A stretch of 64,000 bases of DNA from Pseudomonadota bacterium (GCA_021324655.1 JAJPIP010000039.1:1-64000); one strand, 5' to 3'; positions 8,965-17,315 are shown, counted from the first letter of the stretch. Made by a program: numbers and translations. Notes: generated by a model from the letters alone, not told the origin.

Positions 8965-9795
8965 ATGCCCGCAGTCCACAGTTGGGGTTCTGCCATCCAG
9001 AGTTCCGTTGCCTCAGGCTTCGCGATTCTGTTGAGCGGTATCCCCAAGATCATTGGGTTCCTGCTGATTCTGATCATCGGCTGGATCATCGCGTCGCTCA
9101 TTGCCGCGATCGTCGACCGCCTGCTCCACGCCGTCAAATTCAACGACGTGGCTGAGCGCTCCGGCGTCGCCGGCTTTGTGCGCGACATGGGAGTGAACAC
9201 CGATTCGTCCGGAGTTCTCTCGACTATCGTCAAATGGTTCATCCGGCTGATCGTGCTGGTGGCGGCCTTTGACGCCCTCGGTCTGCCGACCGTCTCGCAC
9301 GTCCTGAATTCGTTCCTGCTCTGGATCCCGAATCTGGTCGTCGCGCTCGTGGTTCTGGTGATCGGCGGCCTGATCGCCAAGGCTCTGTCTGCCGTCGTGC
9401 GCGGAGCCACCGCGGAATCCGGCCTCGGCAACCCCAATCTCCTGGCAACGCTTACGAAGTGGACGGTCTGGGGTTTCGCCTTCATCGTCGCCCTGAATCA
9501 GATCGGGATCGCCGCGACCCTCGTCGACACGCTCTTCATGGGCTTTGTCGGCGCCATGGCCCTCGCCTTCGGCCTGGCATTCGGTCTCGGTGGGCGCGAG
9601 ACGGCGTCCCGTATTGTCCAGGGCTGGTATCAGCAGTCACAACAGGCGCAGATGCAGCAGGCAGCGCAGGCCGCGGTACAGCAGACACAGCTGCAGGGTA
9701 ACGAGATGCCCGGCACGGGACCGGCCGGCGCTCAGCCGGCCGCGCCCGACGGGAGGACCGTCCAGATCGAGACCAGACCCACGAACCAGCCCTAG
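8965..9795 (+). CDS. Conserved TM-helix (mechanosensitive channel-like) membrane protein
   Basis: A 276-residue protein starting at the ATG 8965, preceded by AGCGGAGGAA. It has about five hydrophobic segments; helix-loop repeats such as IPKIIGFLLILIIGWIIASL and IPNLVVALVVLVIGGLIAKAL match the conserved TM-helix repeat of small MscS-related proteins. The C-terminal 70 residues are soluble and rich in Gln, Ala and Pro. The beta domain of full MscS is missing. It begins a plus-strand stress cluster with the PRC-barrel/DUF2382 genes. A role in osmotic stress is inferred from the family. Confidence 0.82.
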   Translation: MPAVHSWGSAIQSSVASGFAILLSGIPKIIGFLLILIIGWIIASLIAAIVDRLLHAVKFNDVAERSGVAGFVRDMGVNTDSSGVLSTIVKWFIRLIVLVAAFDALGLPTVSHVLNSFLLWIPNLVVALVVLVIGGLIAKALSAVVRGATAESGLGNPNLLATLTKWTVWGFAFIVALNQIGIAATLVDTLFMGFVGAMALAFGLAFGLGGRETASRIVQGWYQQSQQAQMQQAAQAAVQQTQLQGNEMPGTGPAGAQPAAPDGRTVQIETRPTNQP

Positions 9796-9905
9796 CCCGT
9801 TCGGCCCGCATGCCTGGCCCGACATGGGCCGGGAACCGCTATGGCCCGCCGGCAAGACCGACTCGCACGTCACTAACGGCAGAAAGCGCGTAATGGAGGT
9901 TTCTA

Positions 9906-10724
9906 GTGAACACTGATAGCCAGACAATGACCGATCAGGACACGACCCGGCTCTTTGGTTACGAGGTCGACGACAGCACCGGGAACAAGATAGGGGATGT
10001 TGACGGCGCGTGGGTCGACGACGCGACCGGCAAGCTCGAGTTCATCGCCGTGCGCACCGGCTGGCTCTTCGGCAAGGACCACCTCATCCCGATCGAGCAG
10101 GCACAGATCGACGATCAGAACCGGACAATCCAGGTGCCCTACAGTGGGGACCAGATCAAGAACGGCCCGAGTTTCGATCCGAGCGACGAGTTGAGTCCGG
10201 ACGACGAAGAGCAGATCTATAGCTACTATGGCGTGCAGCGCTCGACCTCCACGAGCCCCACAGGCTACGCCGCAGGGACAACAGGCCCAGGAATGACGTC
10301 CGGCGCCGGCACCACGGCCGGGACCGGGGAACAAGAGATCGAGGTTCCTCTCAGTGAGGAAGAGCTCGTCGTCGGGAAGCGGCAGGTGCAGGCCGGCAAC
10401 GTCCGCCTGCGGAAGATCGTGAGGACCGAGCACGAGGAGGTTCCTGTCCAGCTCACCAGGGAAGAGGTCGACATCGAGCGCGTTCCGGCCGCCGAAGCAC
10501 AGAGCATGACGGTCCCGGACAACGCCTTCCAGGAAGAGACGATCGACGTTCCGGTGATGGAAGAGGAGCCCGTTGCGGCCAAGGAGGCTCACGTTACAGG
10601 TGCGGTGCGCCTGGAGAAGGAAGCAGAGACGACCACGCGCACCGTGGGCGCCGACGTCCGCAGGGAAGACGTCGAATTAGACGCAGAAGGCAACCCCAAC
10701 GTCGAGAACGACCTGGGCGCATAG
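9906..10724 (+). CDS. PRC-barrel and DUF2382 domain stress protein
   Basis: A 272-residue protein starting with GTG at 9906 after ATGGAGG. Residues about 14-100 form a PRC-barrel (LFGYEVDDSTGNKIGDVDGAW, then LIPIEQAQID). After a Gly/Thr-rich linker, residues about 140-255 match DUF2382, an acidic domain with repeated EIEVPLSEEELVVGKRQV and ETIDVPVMEEEPVA strands. Proteins of this architecture are linked to general stress, but their biochemistry is not settled. A hairpin follows the stop codon, separating it from the next gene. Confidence 0.9.
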   Translation: MNTDSQTMTDQDTTRLFGYEVDDSTGNKIGDVDGAWVDDATGKLEFIAVRTGWLFGKDHLIPIEQAQIDDQNRTIQVPYSGDQIKNGPSFDPSDELSPDDEEQIYSYYGVQRSTSTSPTGYAAGTTGPGMTSGAGTTAGTGEQEIEVPLSEEELVVGKRQVQAGNVRLRKIVRTEHEEVPVQLTREEVDIERVPAAEAQSMTVPDNAFQEETIDVPVMEEEPVAAKEAHVTGAVRLEKEAETTTRTVGADVRREDVELDAEGNPNVENDLGA

Positions 10725-10737
10725 CCACCCTCGCCGG

Positions 10738-10766
10738 GGAAGGGGAGGCGCCTGGCCTCCCCTTCC
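10738..10766 (+). terminator. Hairpin after the PRC/DUF2382 gene
   Basis: An 11-base perfect stem (GGAAGGGGAGG at 10738-10748 pairing with 10756-10766) with a 7-base loop lies 13 bases after the stop codon. It is followed by a pyrimidine-rich run rather than a clean T-tract, so it may act as a leaky terminator or an mRNA-stabilising structure ahead of the gene at 10788. Confidence 0.6.
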
Positions 10767-10787
10767 TCCTCCTCTAGGAGGCGCACC

Positions 10788-11060
10788 GTGCACACGACTG
10801 TCCAGCACCCGACGTGGGAATACATTCTGGTGCGCGCTGAGTACGTCGAGAGGATGCGGGGTGAACAGTTTCAGCGTGTGACCGTCGTGCATGGCCCGGA
10901 TGACGTGGGGCAGGAGCTGCACGACGTTCCGCTCTCCCAGGCCCTCGCCGCGCTGGGAGCCGAGGGCTGGGAGCTGGCCGGGATCGACCCCGTCATCAAG
11001 GAGGGCCTGCACACACCGGGCGCGTGGTACGTACTGAAACGGCAATCACAGCCAACGTGA
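10788..11060 (+). CDS. Small DUF4177-like protein
   Basis: A 90-residue protein starting with GTG at 10788, preceded by CTAGGAGG. It reads TWEYILVRAEYVER at the start and LAALGAEGWELAGIDPV in the second half, followed by a beta strand AWYVLKRQ. This short alpha-beta layout with the GWEL motif is typical of DUF4177-type proteins of unknown function. It sits in the stress cluster between two DUF2382 proteins. Confidence 0.7.
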   Translation: MHTTVQHPTWEYILVRAEYVERMRGEQFQRVTVVHGPDDVGQELHDVPLSQALAALGAEGWELAGIDPVIKEGLHTPGAWYVLKRQSQPT

Positions 11061-11087
11061 CTGCAAAGCCGATCGGAAGGAGACACC

Positions 11088-11366
11088 GTGGAGAGAGATA
11101 GGGACACGGGCGACGGGGTCAACGATGAGGAGGAGAGTACAACGACCGTTGGAGAGGTACGAGACCTGGGGGATGTCATCGAAATTCCCATCGTGGAGGA
11201 AGAGGTCGAGGTCATCAAGCGTCCCGTCGTCAAGGAAGTGCTCCGGATCCGGAAGAGGCGCGTCACCGAGGAGCACACTGTCGAGGCGGACGTACGAGAG
11301 GAACACCTGGTCGTCAAGGAAACCCCGGACAACGGCCGCCCGGAAAATGACGCGGACCGTGACTGA
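11088..11366 (+). CDS. Single DUF2382 domain protein
   Basis: A 92-residue, highly charged protein starting with GTG at 11088 after GGAAGGAGA. It contains only the strand pattern of DUF2382 (VIEIPIVEEEVEVIKRPVV, then LRIRKRRVTEEHTVEADVREE). It is a stand-alone version of the C-terminal domain of the protein at 9906 and lies 27 bases after the preceding gene, so it is probably in the same operon. The family is associated with stress; function is unknown. Confidence 0.8.
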   Translation: MERDRDTGDGVNDEEESTTTVGEVRDLGDVIEIPIVEEEVEVIKRPVVKEVLRIRKRRVTEEHTVEADVREEHLVVKETPDNGRPENDADRD

Positions 11367-11476
11367 GTGAGCCTCTCCCGACAGCTGGATCTGACTCACG
11401 ACGCGACCTTTGGTCGAGGTGGCAGAGCAGTGGCCCGCATGGCGCGGCGAAGGACAGGTCATGGGTCACCAGCTTC

Positions 11477-12235
11477 ATGCCCCGGCGCGGCGAGGCCGAC
11501 ACGGTTAGAGTCGTGAGGTTCACGTACCTGGCGGCCGCCGGCGCCGTCGCAGCAGGTAGCGCGCTGTTCAGCCTCCGCGCTTCGGATGGGCTTGCCGCCC
11601 ACAAACATCACCACCACCGGCGGCACCGGTCTTCACTCATACCCGGCCGGCCGGCTCCCCGGGAGGAAACCTACAAACGATGCGGACCCTGGGGCAACGG
11701 TGGAGACAGCGTCTCCAACTACTTGCGTAATCGCATCGATCCTGCCACGCGTCCACACCACTTGACCTTCCGCCAGTTCATTGCCCTTGACGTTCCCAAG
11801 GGAGTTGCGACGACGCCGATGAAGCACTGGCCGGCGGCCGGCCGGCGACGCGTCTATCGCCACGAGGGCATGGCGGCAAGCCTCGAAGGGTACATCACAA
11901 CGCTCGCGGTCGGCCCTAAAGAGCCGGCCAATTGCATGGGCAAAGCGGGATACGACTGGCACATTCGGCTCGGACGAAGTCCGGGGGCACCTGAAAGGTC
12001 GACCATCATCACGGAAGCGACACCCCGCGTGCGGGCGCGCGAGCGCGGCTTCAGTCTGCGGGTCCTCGATCGATATCGGCGCAAGCATGTCCGGGTGCGC
12101 ATCACTGGATGGCTCTTTCTCGACAACGACCATTCCACCGACCTCGACCGGCAGCGCGCGACCCTCTGGGAGATCCATCCCGTCACCCGCATCCAGGTCT
12201 GGGACAGGGGACACTGGAGAACCATCGCCGGTTAG
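11477..12235 (+). CDS. Secreted protein of unknown function
   Basis: A protein of up to 252 residues with an N-terminal hydrophobic segment (TYLAAAGAVAAGSALFSL), then a His/Arg-rich stretch (HKHHHHRRHRS), suggesting export. The C-terminal part contains VRITGWLFLDNDH and RATLWEIHPVTRIQVWD, a combination I associate with exported beta-rich proteins of unknown role; an OB-like fold is possible. A GTG at 11513 would place the signal peptide nearer the start and may be the true initiation site, although neither start has a strong ribosome-binding site. Confidence 0.7.
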   Translation: MPRRGEADTVRVVRFTYLAAAGAVAAGSALFSLRASDGLAAHKHHHHRRHRSSLIPGRPAPREETYKRCGPWGNGGDSVSNYLRNRIDPATRPHHLTFRQFIALDVPKGVATTPMKHWPAAGRRRVYRHEGMAASLEGYITTLAVGPKEPANCMGKAGYDWHIRLGRSPGAPERSTIITEATPRVRARERGFSLRVLDRYRRKHVRVRITGWLFLDNDHSTDLDRQRATLWEIHPVTRIQVWDRGHWRTIAG

Positions 12236-12476
12236 GGAAGGAACGAGTCGGGGTCCGATTCGTCGGTATCAGACAGCAAAAGGATGCGAGCACGGGTCAC
12301 GGTTCGGGCGGCGGATAGGCCGCCGGCTGTCATGGTGTCGGGGAGCGGGCGGTAGACTTCATGAAGCGAGACAACATGGAACCCGGGCATGCCAGAGCTC
12401 TCCGGGCGTCGCGGAGCGCAACCGTGGCCGACGGGCGAGGGCAACCTGTCCTTGAAGACCGCTCAGGAAGGGCATC

Positions 12477-13142
12477 ATGAAGTTTCTTCTCACGTCCGCC
12501 GGCATCAAAAACACGAGCATTCACCACGCGCTGGTCGACCTCCTGGGTCAACCGATTGCCGAGTCCAGCGCCCTCTGCATTCCCACCGGGATGTATCCCT
12601 TCCCCAACGGGGGTATTGGGGCGTACCGGTTCATCAGCGGAACCGCCTCCAGCCCCATGTGCGAACTGGGGTGGAAGTCCCTGGGAGTACTGGAGCTCAC
12701 TGCGCTGCCCAGCATCGATGAAGAGGCGTGGGTCGGTGCAGTCCAGGAAACCGATGCCCTGCTGGTGTGGGGCGGCGATGTCCTCTATCTCTGCGACTGG
12801 ATGCGGCGGTCGGGACTGGCCGCCCTCTTGCCGTCGCTATCCGAGACGGTCTACGTGGGGGTGAGCGCCGGCAGTATGGTGACAGCCCCTACTTTCGGAG
12901 AGACGTACCACGACCCGACGACACCCTTCGTGATTGAGAAGGGGCTGGGATTGGTCGACTTTGCCTTGCTTCCGCACCTCGACCACGAGGACCACCCGGA
13001 AAGTACCACGGCCAGGGTGGAACGCATGGCCGCCGACATACCTGTGCCGACCTACGGGATTGACGATCAGACGGCCATCAAAGTGGTCGACGGCACCGTC
13101 GACGTCGTCTCCGAGGGGCACTGGAAACTCTTTGCCCCCTAA
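12477..13142 (+). CDS. Peptidase E (S51 family) protein
   Basis: A 221-residue cytoplasmic protein starting at ATG 12477, with AGGAAGGGC upstream. The family signature is clear: LLVWGGDVLYL at about 95-105 and the nucleophile elbow GVSAGSM with Ser130. Peptidase E releases N-terminal Asp from dipeptides; S51 relatives also include cyanophycinases. The length fits the dipeptidase branch. It is convergent with the VOC gene at 13312 and has no clear operon partner. Confidence 0.87.
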   Translation: MKFLLTSAGIKNTSIHHALVDLLGQPIAESSALCIPTGMYPFPNGGIGAYRFISGTASSPMCELGWKSLGVLELTALPSIDEEAWVGAVQETDALLVWGGDVLYLCDWMRRSGLAALLPSLSETVYVGVSAGSMVTAPTFGETYHDPTTPFVIEKGLGLVDFALLPHLDHEDHPESTTARVERMAADIPVPTYGIDDQTAIKVVDGTVDVVSEGHWKLFAP

Positions 13143-13311
13143 GACGCTGGGTCGGTCACGAGCCCGTCGTCCCCCAGTCGGACCCAGTCCAGAGCAGTCC
13201 CCTTACCCATGAAGTAACACTCGTCCACGACCACAGAAAGGGTAATCGCGTGGGTCGCCGACACCCACCACGTCAAGAGGGCCAAGGAGCAACGTCGGCG
13301 ACGAGAACCCT

Positions 13312-13731
13312 TCAGCCGAGGCAGAACTCATTGCCTTCCGGGTCGGACATCACGATGTGGTGGCGGGGGAACGGTTGAAGCACCGAGGCCCCTGCCGCGA
13401 CGAGCCGATCGGCTTCCTCGGTGATGCGGGCCCAGCGCTCGTCCTCGGTCCCGTCTCCCCCAACCTTGACATCAATATGCAGGCGGTTCTTGGCTATCTT
13501 CGGCTCGGGCACCTGCAGGAGGGACAGCCGCGGCCCGGCGCCTGTCGGATCGTGCAGCCACGCCCCCTGATCCCACTCCTCCTCGGGGACCCGATAGTGG
13601 GCGAGCCACTCCTCCCGACTGGTAAAGGGCGGGGGCGGCGGCGCGTCCTCGTACCCGAGAGCAAGCTTCCAGAACTGGGCGAGAGCAGGGGCGTTCGCGC
13701 AATCGAGCGTCAGGCCGATCTTCCGTGTCAT
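13312..13731 (-). CDS. VOC family protein
   Basis: A 139-residue protein starting MTRKIGLTLDCANAPALAQF, with ATG at 13731 and GGGAGA upstream. The segments FWKLALGYEDA, RLHIDVKV and HHIVMSDPEGNEFCLG match glyoxalase-like VOC proteins, including the terminal Glu that often binds metal. An open frame continues upstream into the acetyltransferase gene, but that is the product of the frameshift described there. The substrate is unknown. Confidence 0.88.
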   Translation of the reverse strand: MTRKIGLTLDCANAPALAQFWKLALGYEDAPPPPPFTSREEWLAHYRVPEEEWDQGAWLHDPTGAGPRLSLLQVPEPKIAKNRLHIDVKVGGDGTEDERWARITEEADRLVAAGASVLQPFPRHHIVMSDPEGNEFCLG

Positions 13732-13820
13732 CTCACATCTCCCGCTTTGGTCGTGTGCACTTTGGCCGCGTCGTCCGGACTCCACGTCAAGGAATGTCCT
13801 CTCGAAGGTGATGCGCTGAG

Positions 13821-14286
13821 TCAGAGCGCCCTGGTCAACACGATGCCCGGCTCGCCGTCCTGCACAGACTGGCCACAACGCTCCCATCCGCACGCCTCGT
13901 AGCATGCCCCGGCGTGCTCTGTGAACACCCCCCAGCCTCTCGACAGCCTGTGCCGCCGCGAACGACTCGAGGGCCCGAAGCAGGCGGTGGCCAACCTCCC
14001 GCCCCCGGTACTCCGGCCGGACCACCAGCCCACAGACCCACGGAGACCGATCACGCAGCGCCTCGATGTCGAACTCGTGGAGTTGCACCGTTCCGATGGC
14101 CACCCCATCGATGACGGCGACGAAGCCGGCCGCGACCACGGTGGTCAGACGGCAATTGCGTGCAGCGTCACGCCGCCGACGGGTATGCTCCTCGTCCGGG
14201 AGAGCCGAGCCCCACTCGCGCCCGGCAATCTCCACGACCTCCGCCACAAGCTCCGGGCAAGCGGAGAGGCACTCCACCGCGATCAT
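13821..14286 (-). pseudogene. GNAT acetyltransferase with a single-base frameshift
   Basis: From ATG 14286 the minus strand encodes a GNAT N-acetyltransferase. VCGLVVRPEYRGREVGHRLL is the acetyl-CoA-binding motif A. Just after AVERLG the frame changes: removing one base from the G6 run (C6 on the plus strand, 13928-13933) restores LGVFTEHAGACYEACGWERC and a stop at 13821, the standard GNAT C-terminus. As written, the reading frame instead runs on into the downstream VOC gene. This is either a real disruption or a homopolymer sequencing error. Confidence 0.75.
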
Positions 14287-14427
14287 CACTATCAGTGTCC
14301 CATGGAGTCCTCGTCAGCGGCACCGGTCACCGTCCCTGTGGTCGTGAACACGCTTCCAGATGGGTCCCTGCCGGACCTCCGGACATGCGATCGCGTCGCC
14401 TGGGGGTGGCCCACTCCGAGCTTGATC

Positions 14428-14769
14428 CTATTGCAATCCGATGCACTTAGTGATCCTGCCATCCTCTACACGGTAGGCTGAAATGATAGAGAAGTCCGGT
14501 ACGGGCTCCGCAAGGACGAGGCCCGTCGTGTGCTCCTCCTGCACCACCCAGGCGCCAACGTGGATGCGAGTGAGTATCTCTGCGTGGACGTTGGGGCTCT
14601 GGGGAAGGAACGCGCCAAAGTGCGTCCTGATTGCCTCCTGTCCCCGAGCGAAGACAGTACCCGCATCGTTCTGCATAATGGCGTCCGTGCGAAAGCAGCC
14701 GGCAACCCGGTCCGCGTCCCTTGCGTTAAACGCCTCGATGAATTCCTCCACGACCTGCACGGGGTCCAT
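14428..14769 (-). CDS. SnoaL-like (NTF2-fold) protein
   Basis: A 113-residue protein starting MDPVQVVEEFIEAFNARDAD, with GAGGAG six bases upstream of ATG 14769 (an ATG at 14775 is too close to that site). The helix start, the segment VAGCFRTDAIMQNDAGTVFARGQEAIRTHF and the C-terminal ISAYRVEDGRITKCIGL are typical of SnoaL-like/nuclear-transport-factor-2 folds. Such proteins range from polyketide cyclases to limonene epoxide hydrolases; no specific chemistry can be assigned. Confidence 0.82.
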   Translation of the reverse strand: MDPVQVVEEFIEAFNARDADRVAGCFRTDAIMQNDAGTVFARGQEAIRTHFGAFLPQSPNVHAEILTRIHVGAWVVQEEHTTGLVLAEPVPDFSIISAYRVEDGRITKCIGLQ

Positions 14770-14775
14770 GAGCAT

Positions 14776-15100
14776 CTCCTCCTCACGACGTCGGCGTGCG
14801 CTCAACGTACCACCTCCAGGCGGGCCCACTATTGCAAACCACCGCGGGAGAAACGGCGTCGCCAGCTCGGGGGCGCAGTCGAAGCCCGTCTCACCGCACT
14901 GCGGTACAGCGGGCCGCTGAAACGTCGCGCACGGCAGCCACTCCATCTCCTCGCCGACACCTTCAGACGCAGTATCTTTCAGTCTCCGGGGTTCATGCTA
15001 CGCGCTAAGTGGTCGGTAAGGTGGATGTCGTGGCTGACCGGCCCTATCGTCGTGAACCAGCTCCATAGTCCGCAACCGAATAGCCCCGGCCCCACAGACC
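14776..15100. other. Intergenic stretch, nothing supported
   Basis: About 325 bases upstream of the SnoaL-like gene hold only open frames with no recognisable domain and no good ribosome-binding site. A shared regulatory-looking element begins at 15101. Confidence 0.5.
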
Positions 15101-15134
15101 CGTACCTTTTGGGGGCCTCGAAACGTTTAGTAAG
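15101..15134 (+). promoter_or_regulatory. Shared upstream element, copy 2
   Basis: This stretch begins CGTACCTTTTGGGGGCCTCG and contains ACGTTTAG, closely matching 8761-8795. It ends about 44 bases before the start of the small frameshifted gene at 15178, a typical distance for promoter or activator sequences. Confidence 0.4.
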
Positions 15135-15177
15135 AGTGGTGAAAGTAGCGAGAAAGTGAGCGTCTGAGGAGAATAAA

Positions 15178-15347
15178 ATGGCGAGGACCACGAAAAAAGT
15201 CAGGTCTTGAACCAGACAGCACGTCCGTCGGGGACGCAGCGACAAGGGAGATTGCAGCAGGCGCAGCAAACGGCTCTGGAGACCACCCAGGAAGCAATCG
15301 ACAGAGCGAAGGAAGAAGCCAGGAAGCAAGGTCTGGGCACCCGGTAG
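15178..15347 (+). pseudogene. Small gene with frameshift in an A6 run
   Basis: ATG 15178 has an excellent ribosome-binding site (GAGGAGA, then five bases), but the frame stops after ten codons. One extra A in the A6 run at 15193-15198 would give MARTTKKSQVLNQTA and continue in frame to the TAG at 15345, about 56 residues, ending in a charged helix (EAIDRAKEEARKQG). The good initiation site and clean continuation suggest a real small gene. The shift may be a sequencing error, programmed slippage or a mutation. The product is unrecognised. Confidence 0.5.
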
Positions 15348-15376
15348 GGTACAGGCGTTAGAGACGAGAGGAAGCC

Positions 15377-15856
15377 ATGCTCGACAGCCTCATTCAGCAG
15401 TTTGCCGGCGGTGGCCACGAATCGATGGGGAGCGAACAAGCGCAGACCGGCGTGAGCCAGATGCTCCAGGCAGCACCCAACGAACATGGAATCGGCGCGA
15501 TCGCCGACGCACTGGGGACACTCGGGGCCGGTGGGTTCGGCCGAAGCGTGCAACAGGGTGCCGCGAGTGCGAGCCCTCCCCAGCGGAACGCGCTGGTAGA
15601 CACGCTGCTCAACGCTGTCGCCGGCGGAGGTGGATCGCCGAACCGGGTACGGTCGCAGCTTGGAATCGGTGGATCTTCAGTCACTCCTCAGGAGTTGGGC
15701 ACCCTGGCCGAGTACGTGGGAGCAAACCACAGTGATGCCCTGGCGCGTGAAATGGGAACCCAAGTCGGGAGCGGTCAGCACGGGGGCCTCGTGAGCCTGC
15801 TGGGCGATCCCATGGTGCGGCAGATCGGAGTGAGTCTCGCCAAGAGAATGTTGTAG
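15377..15856 (+). CDS. Unknown Gly/Ala-rich protein, possibly DUF937-like
   Basis: A 159-residue soluble protein starting MLDSLIQQFAGGG, 29 bases after the small frameshifted gene. It is rich in Gly, Ala, Gln and Ser, with short amphipathic helices and Gly-rich linkers (AGGGGSPNRV). The start and composition resemble DUF937/YidB-type proteins, but this is weak. The ribosome-binding site GAGAGGAAGCC supports the ATG. No function can be given. Confidence 0.7.
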   Translation: MLDSLIQQFAGGGHESMGSEQAQTGVSQMLQAAPNEHGIGAIADALGTLGAGGFGRSVQQGAASASPPQRNALVDTLLNAVAGGGGSPNRVRSQLGIGGSSVTPQELGTLAEYVGANHSDALAREMGTQVGSGQHGGLVSLLGDPMVRQIGVSLAKRML

Positions 15857-15876
15857 GGAGCTGGATAGGCCATGAC

Positions 15877-16260
15877 TCAGCTCAACAAGCGGCGGATGTT
15901 GCCGACGCTCTCGTCCAGCACCCGATTGATTTCTTCCTCGTCTCCAGTGTGTTCCACGAACAGGTGGATCGTGACCGACGCGCCGTCGCCCGCTCCCGCT
16001 ACCTGGATCCACCCTCGATAGCCTCGGCTGCTTTCTCCGCCCCATTCCATGCGCCGTTGCTCGCGGTCAGCGCGAAAGCGCGCATCACCCTCCTCGTGCC
16101 GGCCCTCGACATCAGCCGCGACGTGAAGCCGGTCGGCTCCCGTCGGCTCCGACGTCGTCATCGTGGCGACATACCTTGGCAGGTTTCTGGGGTCGGCCAG
16201 AACCCGAAACGCATCATCCGGACTCGCCGGCACGGTGGTCGTTCGCTCGAACTCGGGCAT
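15877..16260 (-). CDS. SRPBCC (START-like) family protein
   Basis: A 127-residue protein starting MPEFERTTTVPASPDDAFRVLADPRNLPRY in outline: the beta strand, short helices and DPxNLPRY motif of SRPBCC/polyketide-cyclase-like proteins. The central strands and a long C-terminal helix (INRVLDESVGNIRRLL) complete the fold. The family binds hydrophobic ligands; the ligand here is unknown. It is convergent with the gene at 15377. Confidence 0.82.
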   Translation of the reverse strand: MPEFERTTTVPASPDDAFRVLADPRNLPRYVATMTTSEPTGADRLHVAADVEGRHEEGDARFRADREQRRMEWGGESSRGYRGWIQVAGAGDGASVTIHLFVEHTGDEEEINRVLDESVGNIRRLLS

Positions 16261-16394
16261 GTCGAACTCCTCCCGAAGAGTGCGTAAGCAACTCTATCCA
16301 CAGCATAGCCGCGGTGGATCCGGGTCCTATGTCCTGCAGCCTCTCAGGCTCCGCTCCCATCGTCGTTGTAAGTCAGGCGTCGAGAAGGCGAATC

Positions 16395-16411
16395 TCAGGT
16401 CTGCACCCGAT
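16395..16411 (+). promoter_or_regulatory. 17-base shared element upstream of the gene at 16491
   Basis: TCAGGTCTGCACCCGAT lies 96 bases before the ATG of the membrane protein gene at 16491. The same element with one mismatch lies at 18892-18908, 94 bases before the small gene that opens the cytochrome b cluster. Matching sequence and distance suggest common regulation. Confidence 0.45.
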
Positions 16412-16490
16412 ACGACGATGACCGAGACCTCCTTAGGCTGATGGTGTCAAGCAAGAGGTCCAGCCGGACCCGAACTAGGAGGAAGTCATC

Positions 16491-17090
16491 ATGACTCGTG
16501 AGATTCGCTGGCGCATCCTGACCCTGCAGATCATCGCTACCCTCGTCCTCGCCTTTATGGCCGGTGTCACCTTCTGGGCGCATAGCTTCACCCAGTCCCA
16601 GGTCACTCAACAGCTCACGGCCCAGCAGATCGTCTTCCCGCCGGCCGCCAGCCCGGCCCTCAAGGCTCTGCCGGCCGTTGATGCCTCAGCCATGAGCCGG
16701 TATGCCGGCCAGACCATGACCACGGGCGATCAGGCCAAGGTCTATGCCGATCACTTCATCGCCGTTCATTTGAAGGAGATCGGCCAGGGCAAGACCTACG
16801 CCTACTGGAGCGGCAAGGCGCTGGCCGAGAAGACCACCAATCCCACTCAGTTTGCCAAGGATGAGGGCATCGCCCAGACCATGTTCCAGGGCACCACGCT
16901 GCGCTCCATGCTCCTGAATGCCTGGGCCTTCTACTTTGTGGGTAGCATCGCTCTCTATGCCGCCATCGGTCTGACCATCGGCACCATCCTCACGTTCCTC
17001 GCCTTCCTCTATGAGCTCCTCGTCGAGCCCCAGCGTGAAGGCGTCGTCGATCTCAAGTCCCGGAAAGTCTCCGCTCCCTTGGCTGTCTAA
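16491..17090 (+). CDS. Two-helix membrane protein of unknown function
   Basis: A 199-residue protein with a transmembrane helix near the N-terminus (about 10-30), an extracytoplasmic domain of roughly 115 residues, and a second long hydrophobic region (about 145-180). The outer domain has QAKVYADHFIAVHL and GKTYAYWSG, then RSMLLNAWAFYFV. This layout resembles an actinobacterial two-helix family often misnamed aromatic ring-opening dioxygenase LigA; nothing here supports dioxygenase activity. AGGAGGAAG precedes the ATG. A strong terminator follows. Confidence 0.75.
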   Translation: MTREIRWRILTLQIIATLVLAFMAGVTFWAHSFTQSQVTQQLTAQQIVFPPAASPALKALPAVDASAMSRYAGQTMTTGDQAKVYADHFIAVHLKEIGQGKTYAYWSGKALAEKTTNPTQFAKDEGIAQTMFQGTTLRSMLLNAWAFYFVGSIALYAAIGLTIGTILTFLAFLYELLVEPQREGVVDLKSRKVSAPLAV

Positions 17091-17108
17091 CCCTTCCCTC
17101 TCAAGTCA

Positions 17109-17133
17109 GGGCTCGGCCGAATCGGCCGAGCCC
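17109..17133 (+). terminator. Rho-independent-type terminator
   Basis: A perfect 10-base stem (GGGCTCGGCC at 17109-17118 with its complement at 17124-17133) and a 5-base loop lie 18 bases after the stop of the gene at 16491. A short T-rich stretch follows shortly after. It closes the transcript before the TlpA-like gene. Confidence 0.8.
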
Positions 17134-17315
17134 CTTCGCGTTTTGTAAGGGCCCTGGGCGGTGTGCAACCGCCCCAGCTGCCGGGCCCCGGCGCGGATTC
17201 ATCCCCAGGCGGCAGCGAAATCAGGCGGAGACCTGATGTCCAGGAGATGGCTCGGGCGGCACAGTAACGGCTGTACGGCCATGAACCGCGCCTGAACTCA
17301 TCGAGGAGGATCACA

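Noticed and set aside
13312-14289. A natural fusion of an acetyltransferase and a VOC protein
   Set aside because: The junction is nonsense sequence, and removing one base restores a separate GNAT end. The VOC gene has its own ATG and ribosome-binding site.
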